From assembly GCA_011037195.1 (NCBI GenBank), contig JAAEAF010001969.1, forward strand, positions 50,004 through 114,003: a stretch of 64,000 bases of DNA, written 5' to 3'. Positions within the stretch are counted from its first letter, which is position 1. Each line of letters begins with the position of its first letter. The position numbers and the translations under genes were made by a program. The notes beneath the pieces are model-generated. The model had not been told where the DNA came from and made no database searches. It saw nothing but the letters and a program-made list of their open reading frames with translations. This document shows positions 57,630-64,000 of the stretch, one piece after another. Source of the DNA: Triatoma infestans (lineage: Eukaryota > Arthropoda > Insecta > Hemiptera > Reduviidae).

Positions 57630-57954
57630 CTTCAGTTCTGTGTACATTTCAGTTATACTATACCCCAAAAAAAACAAAATTACATATATACAGGTATCAA
57701 CCATAAAATTGTTTCAGATATGACATGGCTAAAGGACTAAGAACAAGAGCTGCAACTGTGTATGTCAAGATTTCCTTATCTCTGCAAGCAAGAGGAAGCA
57801 AGGAGAAGGGAAAGAGGTTGCAGGAGCTTTAATAAAGATCAAAAAGTGACCATGTTAATTTGAAACATTTCAGGGCTGTTTTTCCCACAACAATATATAT
57901 TGGCAGTTTGAGGCAATAATATAATTGTTGTGGCTGGTTCCGCAGAGCTGGAAA

Positions 57955-58250
57955 GCATTAGAGATATTTTCCATGATAGCCTGCTTCTTTTTGCGGTCAT
58001 GACCGGTTTCGGGCGCTCGTCCATCACAGAATGCTTGTTGTCAAACAGTGTGATAACATAGATAGCACAGAGAAAATTGAGTGTATGTGCAATATACTGT
58101 AATTTGACCGAGTGTATCAACTAAATTTGCTCTGTGCAAATCTATGTTATCACACTGTTTGACAAACATCATCCTGATGATGGGCGAACGCCCGAAACCG
58201 GTCGATGACCACAAAGAGAAGCAGACCATAACGGAAAATATCTCTGATGC
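57955..58250. mobile_element. Foldback element with ~120-bp arms
   Basis: Left arm 57955-58072 and right arm 58130-58250 are inverted copies with few differences; the spacer is 57 bp. Each arm contains the same words: AGAGATATTTTCC, 'tgcttct', 'ggtcat..gaccggtttcggg' and 'caaacagtgtgataacatag'. The related element at 54.5 kb shares the arm sequence. No coding capacity is present. The right arm carries an intact hammerhead-like core and the left arm a damaged one. Confidence 0.8.
58169..58208 (+). ncRNA. Hammerhead-ribozyme-like core (locus 3, best preserved)
   Basis: Elements in order: stem I strand TCATC (58169-58173); CTGATGA (58174-58180); one extra T; stem II GGGC/GCCC (58182-58185 with 58190-58193) closed by GAAC; GAAA (58194-58197); a 3-bp stem III made of ACC and GGT with no loop (58197-58202); C at the expected cleavage position after GT (58203); stem I return strand GATGA (58204-58208), which pairs perfectly with TCATC. 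The self-complementary stem III is like that of small type I hammerheads in Penelope-like elements and retrozymes, which are thought to act as dimers. The only departure from the canonical core is the extra U after the CUGAUGA box. Confidence 0.5.
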
Positions 58251-58401
58251 AATAATGTAATATGTTGGTTTTTTCCAGCGCTCAAAAACAAAATAAACTG
58301 GTAAATATAGAAAACCAAAAAAAAAACCACAAAATAAATAAATACAAATGATAGGCATCTGGTATTTTATCCGCCGTAGCATGCTGTGTTTCTTTTATTC
58401 C

Positions 58402-58434
58402 TGACCAGTTTCGGATTTTCATCCATCGTCAGAG
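58402..58434 (-). ncRNA. Hammerhead-ribozyme-like core (locus 4)
   Basis: On the minus strand: CTGACGA (58432-58426), one extra T, a perfect 4-bp stem II GGAT/ATCC with a GAAA loop, GAAA, then C-TG-GTC, giving a 2-bp stem III and a GUC cleavage triplet. Stem I is reduced to about two pairs. The core layout, including the extra T, equals that of loci 2 and 3. Confidence 0.42.
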
Positions 58435-58549
58435 TTAATTGATCAAGTTCTTGTAGAGAGTCCACTTCAAAGCAATATTTCTGTTACACTCTGACACTTG
58501 TCGACGATGTTATTCCCATCCATATATTCAACAAATGATAGGCATTTGT

Positions 58550-58855
58550 TTATTTAAAATGCACAGTGTATGAAGTTTCAAGAAAATTGAACTGTTTTTG
58601 AGAAAATCACGCATGCCCACTTAACGTATTTTGTAATGTTCGTGGAAGTACCAAAACCGAATACGAAGTTCGAGCCTTCTGCGACTTTTTCGTTTTTGAA
58701 GGTATTTTGTTTGCACACACATACACAAACAGACAATTCGCTACAAAACATGTTTTCCTAATCAAGGTATCTCAACATATGTATTTCCGGTGAAAACTCA
58801 ATTTTAGAAAATTTGACACGATCAACAAACTCCTCCTCTTCCAGGAGGAAGTAAC
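58550..58855 (-). repeat. Common repeat, minus orientation
   Basis: It has 'tttttgagaaaatcacgc', 'cgaatacgaagttcgagcct', 'gtatttccggtgaaaactca' and 'gacacgatcaacaaactcc'. Confidence 0.7.
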
Positions 58856-59795
58856 AATTTTACAAATAAAGTTTCACCTCAAAGAAAAACGAATACATAC
58901 GTTGTAAATTTCCCATATTGTACAGAACCATAATTGAGACGTAGATTGTTGTAGGGGATTATTATACTAACTGAAAGAATTGTGCTCCTCGGAGCCTTCT
59001 CAGTGCAAAGCCGGTCTCCAAGCAGAATTAAGACGTAATATTCATCCTTAACTTTTGTAAAATAAAATAAAATAGTGAAAAATCTGAGAATAAGTTTTAT
59101 AAAAAGAATTCAGAGAAGTAACTAATCAATTGTGAGTGTTGAAACGCATTAAATTAAATATACTTCTCAACAGCAGTAATTCAAGTAAGGAAAATGAGTA
59201 GTTAACAAGAGATTTATCTTTTTCAGTTTGATGTTTTTAGCGGACACGAGGCAAAACAGACACGACAGTAATTAATGAAATGATGATTGTTTCCAATTGA
59301 TGGAAGATTGCTCGAAATGGGTACAAAAAAAAGTGGAGGAGAAGAAAGAAACGATCCAGGAACGAAGAAAGAAACGATGCCTTCTTCAATCGTTAAGAGA
59401 TCTTGAACAGTATACACAGAGACAGATATATTGTGAGAAACTTGATAACTAGAGATGTTTAGTTTTTATTAGTAATTGTTGGCTGGCGCAAACCAAACTA
59501 GGTATAATGCCAGCTGTTTTGGAATTTGTATTCACATGACTGTGTAGAACATGAACCCCATCTGATTGGCTTTCTATTGACGTCGAACATACAGGCAAAG
59601 AGTACTTTAAGTCAACTAAATGACTCAATTAATTGTCGTATATACTACATGTTGATTGTCACTCTGTAAGTTGTCTGCCGTGTACACGATGACAATTTAT
59701 AGTAACATTCTCAACAATGTTCATTTCGTTTGACATCCGTCACTGACACCCAAAATAATTTTTTTAATCAATAGTAATTTCGACCGCTCAAGTTT
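58856..59795. other. Non-genic stretch
   Basis: AT-rich, with a purine-rich patch near 59330-59380 that yields a chance minus-strand frame. Nothing is recognised. Confidence 0.45.
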
Positions 59796-59799
59796 CAGA

Positions 59800-60223
59800 A
59801 AATTTTAGGTTATTTACTCCTTGGTAATGTGATTATGCCAAATTTTCGAAATCGAGATTTTTAACCGGAAATACATGTTTTGAGATCCTCTGAGTAAGAA
59901 ATTTTTTTTTAGCAAATGATGTGTGTGTGTGTGTGTGTGTGTGTATGAAAACAAAATATCTCAAAAACAAAATCATCGCAGCGAGCTCTAATCCGATATT
60001 CCGTTTATGTAACCATCTGACATGAATGTGTTGGGATAAAGTTCATCAGCCGGTAGAGGCGACTTTACTGAATGTTTTTTCTTTCTCTCTCCAGTTCCTT
60101 TTCTTTTCATAAATACCAATCACATTTATATGAAACAATTTCACAGGAAAATTTACAGATTTATTGGGGAGTATCACCTATATAATATGATATACAACAC
60201 GACTCATTGTTAGAATTCCAAAT

Positions 60224-60226
<3 letters not shown>
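59800..60226 (+). repeat. Common repeat, 5' part (left of the inserted element)
   Basis: It includes 'gagatttttaaccggaaata', a (GT)n run (about 59920-59944), 'ctcaaaaacaaaatcatcgc' and ends at 'agaattccaaattta', where the minus-strand non-LTR element begins. Confidence 0.75.
60212..60226 (+). repeat. Target-site duplication, left copy
   Basis: AGAATTCCAAATTTA; the right copy AGAATTCTAAATTTA is at 61401-61415 (14 of 15 identical). The word is the normal sequence of the common repeat at that point. Confidence 0.85.
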
Positions 60227-60280
<54 letters not shown>

Positions 60281-61400
60281 GTGCTTTATTTACAAAAAGA
60301 AAATATACGAAAGAGCAAAAAACAAAACATAAGCTACTTTTTTAAATATATATATACATAAATATAAAAGAATAATAACACTTTACGGCTTGGAGTAATC
60401 CGTCAGCCGGGGTCGAAGCCAAAGTCGAGGATGGAAGAATTGAAAATAAAACTATTAAGTTGATTTAATAATAATTAAGATTTAAAAATGCTAATAGACT
60501 TATGTAACTCAAAATTCAAGCCTAATTATTTTACAATATTTTGCCAAAATGTTAATATTTTTCTGTAAAGCAGAGAATAACCACGGCCTCCGCATACATT
60601 AAATCTTAATGGTTACACCTCCGATACGGATTCCACACTCAAGCTCGTCAGGAAGATCATTCAAAAAGAAAGAAAACAAAATAGGACTTAAAACGCATCC
60701 CTGTCTAACCTCAGAACCAACGGGAATAAATTCTGAAATCCCATTCTTACCACGAATAGCCGCAGATGAATCCGCATAAAGAGAATTAAGGCAATTGATA
60801 AACTTGAAGGAAACTCTAATATTAAAAAGCTTGAGAAACAACGCACTTCGATTATGCGCTCGAACGCAGCATTGAAGTCTACGTAGAAAGAATAGACTTT
60901 TTGGCGTCTTCTTAAAACCCTTAAATTATAATATTGGTAAGAAGAAAAAGGTTATCAAAGGTAGAATATCCACGCCGGAATCCTACCTGGTATTCGCTCA
61001 GTAAATCCTCCTGCAAAACCCAAGACTCTAACCGCCGAAGCAGCAACCCTGTAAAAATTTTAATAACTGAATCAAGGCATGATATTCCTCTATAATTGCC
61101 CTCATCATGATATCATCTTTTTGATGAGGGGAAAAATAATAGCTCGAATAAAACTAGGAGAAGTCAAACTTAAATTATAAATATAATTAAAAAGCTTTAA
61201 TAGATTCTCATGAAATATGGCAGGTACGTATTTATAGAATTCGTAAGTGATTCTGCCAAAACCGGAGGGGGCTTTATTAGTTTTCAAACTATTAATGACA
61301 GAGGAAAGTTCATGCATAGAAAAGGGTTCATCTAAGGGAGAGGAAATTATGTAAGGTTCAGCAAATAAAATCACCGCGGTATCGAGCTGAGAGTTAAGCA
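60227..61400 (-). mobile_element. Non-LTR retrotransposon, 5'-truncated, with (TAA)n tail
   Basis: The element is inserted in minus orientation between two copies of a 15-bp target duplication. At its 3' end it has AATAAAGCAC followed by an uninterrupted (ATT)n tract of about 54 bases (60227-60280). The length is 1174 bp. The region between the RT part (ending near 60600) and the tail is 3' UTR-like, so the C-terminal half of ORF2 has been deleted internally. A TAA/ATT tail is typical of I-group and some related clades. Confidence 0.88.
60599..61400 (-). pseudogene. Reverse transcriptase of the 60.2-61.4 kb element
   Basis: The minus strand reads, in order: FSMHELSSVINSLKTNKAP (RT entry motif with NKAPG-type ending), FYKYVPAIFHENLLKLFNYI, FIRAIIFPLIKK (IPL-x-KK motif), then in shifted frames a YQVGFRRGYSTFDNLF-like motif (about 60960-61010) and FYVDFNAAFERI (motif A, about 60850-60895), then the frame 60599-60841 with LNSLYADSSAAIRG and SEVRQGCVLSPILFSFFLND (motif B). 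The catalytic YADD box of motif C is missing because the element is cut after ECGIRIGG. Several frameshifts are present. The motif style is of the I/CR1/Jockey assemblage; the exact clade is not decided. Confidence 0.85.
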
Positions 61401-61855
61401 AGAATTCTAAATTTAAAGCAAATCGGTTAACCAGAAGTGCAACATTACAGAATAGGTTTTTGGATATTTTGGTATTTTCTTGAAAATGGTTATAACGATG
61501 TCTTATAAAGCCTCTTATAAAGTTCTTGAAAATGGCTCTTATAAAGTTGAAATACTAATTGCACGGATAATAACGTAACATTTTTTCGAAAAAATGGATT
61601 TTAGAGGGGTTTGAGGGGAGGAGGTCTGTCAGTTAGGTTTAAATTTAATTTGTAACAAAGTAGAAAGCTTTGTTTGTTGCATAGATGGCGCCCACAATGT
61701 TCACCCAGGTCTACAATGCCCTATCACCCTTTTTTTAGCACACTCAACTGAACGTTTATAATCATTGCCATTTTATAGAGAATTCGTTAATTAAAGTGTA
61801 TTAATTGCAGCAAGAGAACGTCCTGTTAACGTTTCATACCAGATTTTTTACTTTC
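61401..61855 (+). repeat. Common repeat, 3' part (right of the inserted element)
   Basis: It resumes with the target duplication, 'caaatcggttaaccagaagt', 'ttttcttgaaaatggttata', 'gattttagaggggtttgagg' and ends GCAAGAGAACGTCCTGTTAA then GTTTCATACCAGATTTTTT. It includes a small internal duplication of 'cttataaagttcttgaaaatg'. Confidence 0.75.
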
Positions 61856-62135
61856 TCTCACTCCAAAAAAAAGGAAGTATTCCGATCGAGTGAAATTTTA
61901 TTTATAGTTTACACATTTTGAGAGATCGCTTGAGCCCGACAATGAGGTTTTTTGAAACATTTTACCGAGAAAATTCATTTAAGGCGATTTGTAGGGGGGG
62001 GAATGGTGTTAAAGTGCTGCTTTAGTTTATTATACGATGCTCTCAGCCAAATAATTTTACTTGGAATGAAATGTGTTACCGTATTATGAACAGTTTTGTG
62101 TGCATTAATAGGAAGTCGTATGATTGTTTCATACC
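61854..62135 (+). repeat. Common repeat, deleted copy in tandem
   Basis: It starts ACTTTCTCTCACT immediately after the previous copy's terminus, keeps a short 5' part ('ccgatcgagtgaaatttta'), a piece of the middle ('gaaaattcatttaagg') and a decayed terminus (GGAAGTCGTATGATTGTTTC). Confidence 0.65.
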
Positions 62136-62644
62136 AAAATTATTTTTTTTAATGTCTTTGAGATATGCTTTTTGTTGATCTTAGTCAAATTAATCCTCAA
62201 ATGTGCCATTAACACAATTGTAATGGGATCAAGGAAAATCGCCACACAAACGCCAGACTCCATGATGTTGAAACAGACGTACCATGCGTCTAGCATCACG
62301 CCAACTAGATACACTTTAACTACGCATTATTCCATTACTCCTTGTATCATCCTCTCTATATGGACGAATGGGATAATTAATTCTGACATCCAAAATTATC
62401 TCTCCCATCAAGAGGTCGAAGAAACTGGAATAGAAAACGGAAACAAATCAAACAACTTGCAGGAAAAACACTTATCGAGCTGAACCAATACTTGAAGAAG
62501 TCTAAACAAGAGACAAAGTAGAAAACTCTCTTGGAGAGTTCCATGTTCCGGGGGCACAGAGATAGATACATTTCTTGGCATATGAGTACCTAGGAAAAGG
62601 TTAGGAATTCGTTGTTGGTTATAGGTTACTCCCAACAGACAGAG
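62136..62644. other. Unclassified stretch with a 119-codon ORF
   Basis: The plus-strand frame 62124-62483 begins inside the decayed repeat terminus, so its start is accidental. Its C-terminal part (residues 40-119) is hydrophilic but shows no motif. Minus-strand frames overlap it. I cannot assign a gene. Confidence 0.3.
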
Positions 62645-63050
62645 TGTAATAGAATCTGAAGAGCAGGATCCAAAGAAAGACAGAGAACACAAAATTGAGA
62701 ATCTCACTCGCTACGATGATGTAATAGGATCCGAAGAGCGGGATCCGAAGAAAGAGAGAGAAACACAAAATTGAGAATTCACTCGCTACATTGGTCAAAT
62801 TAAAGTGGGAGACTCTGCACATATACAGCTGAGCTAGCCCTGCATTGGGCAGCCTTTAGAACAGTTTATACAGCAGTTATAACGCGTCAGCAAACAACTG
62901 CTCTGCACTCAGTCTAAATCTCTCGCTACCTTATTTCCATTTACGTGTAATGTTCTGGCAGTTCGTGTTACTTTTTCAGTATTCAGCGTTCAGCAATACT
63001 CCAGTTTACTTTATCTTTTAAATCCATCTCTCCTTCTCATACCCATTATA
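62645..63050 (+). mobile_element. LTR-like repeat, copy d, with duplicated start
   Basis: TGTAATAGAATCTGAAGAG opens the copy; after about 76 bases the same start repeats (TGTAATAGGATCCGAAGAG, 62720), so the first part is tandemly duplicated. It continues with GAGACTCTGCACATATACAG, TTTATACAGCAGTTATAACG and ends TACCCATTATA. The flanks are CAGAG (62640-62644) and TAGAG (63051-63055), a possible 5-bp duplication with one change. Confidence 0.68.
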
Positions 63051-64000
63051 TAGAGCAAACACAGTTCGTTGAACCAGAAAATGACCAGATTCCTAGCCTA
63101 AAGTTAGGAAAGAAATTATGAATATCAAACAAAAGAACCAAGGAGTTTCAATCATATCCAAAAAATAATATTAATTATACTCTAACTCACGACTTCCATC
63201 CAAAAACATGCAATTAAACAATTTACTGATCCCAGGTTTTTTTTCTTAATACAATTATATTTACATACACTTAAAGGTTCTTCCAATTTTCTTTCTATTC
63301 TGTTTTTTAGTTAATTTATTTATTTGAGTTTGAATTTAGGGGCATTCTTGAGTACTTGGAGAAGACCCTAACAGCTCCCTTTTAAAGTTTCTTTTGGAAG
63401 CAACTGGCCCAATATATTAGTAACCATAATTCGTTATTTCCTTTTCCAGAAATTTCTTTTATATTATAAATTTCTTTCCACTCAATTAACGGTATTATTT
63501 AAAAAAATTTCCAACCAAATTATTAAATAGGACAAATAAAGAATGAAATAACAATAAACAAAGAGATTATTTTATATTTAATGATCCAATAAAGACAGGT
63601 AAAAAAAAAAAAAAAAATTCTAAAGCTATTTAATAAGTTGTAAAGAACCCCCACAACAAAGTGGACCTGGGAGGAGGAGGAAAAGTGTCTCTCATTTAAG
63701 TTGACTAAATTTATTTATTTTTTGTTTAATTAAATACTTTCAATAGTCTTACAAAGTTTACAGTTTTATGTTTCCTTTTACCGTAATTGGTATTAGATAT
63801 CCATTTCGCTTGTTTTTTGGCGTAAAGACCGGTAGCGATTTAGAACATTGATGAGTACCTTGTTAGTGGTAGGGTTAACGGCCTCATCTCGGCCAAGTCA
63901 TAACTCCATCAAGTTTACTAATTAAAAAAGTAAAAGGTCGAAACGAGTAAACTCATACTGTTGGCAGAGTTTTTTTTTTTTTTTTTTTTTTTTACAGCCA
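63051..64000. other. Non-genic end of the window
   Basis: AT-rich with A- and T-runs (63600-63618; 63969-63994). No ORF, repeat landmark or RNA gene is recognised. Confidence 0.5.

Noticed and set aside
62124..62483. 119-codon ORF
   Set aside because: Its start lies in the decayed end of the common repeat and no motif is present.
1..64000. CRISPR array, bacterial operon or phage
   Set aside because: No evenly spaced repeats with unique spacers, no ribosome-binding-site-led gene runs; the sequence is clearly eukaryotic repeat DNA.

Overview
The window looks like gene-poor nuclear DNA of an arthropod, most likely an insect. It is very AT-rich, full of microsatellites and homopolymers, and almost every recognisable coding remnant is a transposable element of an insect-typical kind: non-LTR retrotransposons with broken reading frames, an errantivirus-type envelope with its LTR, PIF/Harbinger-type DNA transposons, and tRNA-derived SINEs. 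A sap-feeding hemipteran is my guess from general flavour only. No multi-exon host gene could be supported.

Layout. The background fabric is an unnamed interspersed repeat of roughly 0.6-0.8 kb, present about 30 times in both orientations, which other elements have invaded. From left to right: 0.2-5.1 kb repeat copies and a 24-bp minisatellite; 5.2-6.9 kb a non-LTR element with RT, RNase H and a terminal zinc knuckle; 9.1 and 11.2 kb small retroelement remnants; 15.9-17.0 kb a minus-strand LTR plus the open C-terminal part of an errantivirus-like envelope; 21.3-22.2 kb a Harbinger-like MITE (3-bp TAA target duplication) beside a SINE; 22.8 kb an RT scrap; 26.9 kb a second SINE; 29.9-30.9 kb a Jockey-like RT remnant and an unrecognised coding-like ORF; 32.1-32.4 kb a small CpG-rich patch with two CTCF-like cores; 32.6 kb an RT tail; 36.1-36.9 kb a second TIR element; 40.7-41.6 kb an RTE-like RT inside a repeat copy; 43.2-44.8 kb two foldback structures; 45.1 kb an LTR-like insertion; 45.8 kb a SINE; 47.4 kb an RT tail; 51.9-58.4 kb a cluster of foldback elements carrying hammerhead-ribozyme-like cores; 55.4, 57.3 and 62.6 kb more copies of the LTR-like sequence; 60.2-61.4 kb a minus-strand non-LTR element with a (TAA)n tail and a clear 15-bp target duplication.

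How it fits together. The genes do not cooperate in a pathway; the window is a stratigraphy of insertions. The common repeat is oldest, because at least five other elements interrupt its copies and its known sequence continues on both sides of them. The most interesting signals are four hammerhead-like RNA cores sharing the same one-base departure from the canonical core, the envelope reading frame that stayed open while all RT genes decayed, and a MITE that kept a transposase start exon with its splice donor. All assignments come from reading the sequence; no database search was possible.
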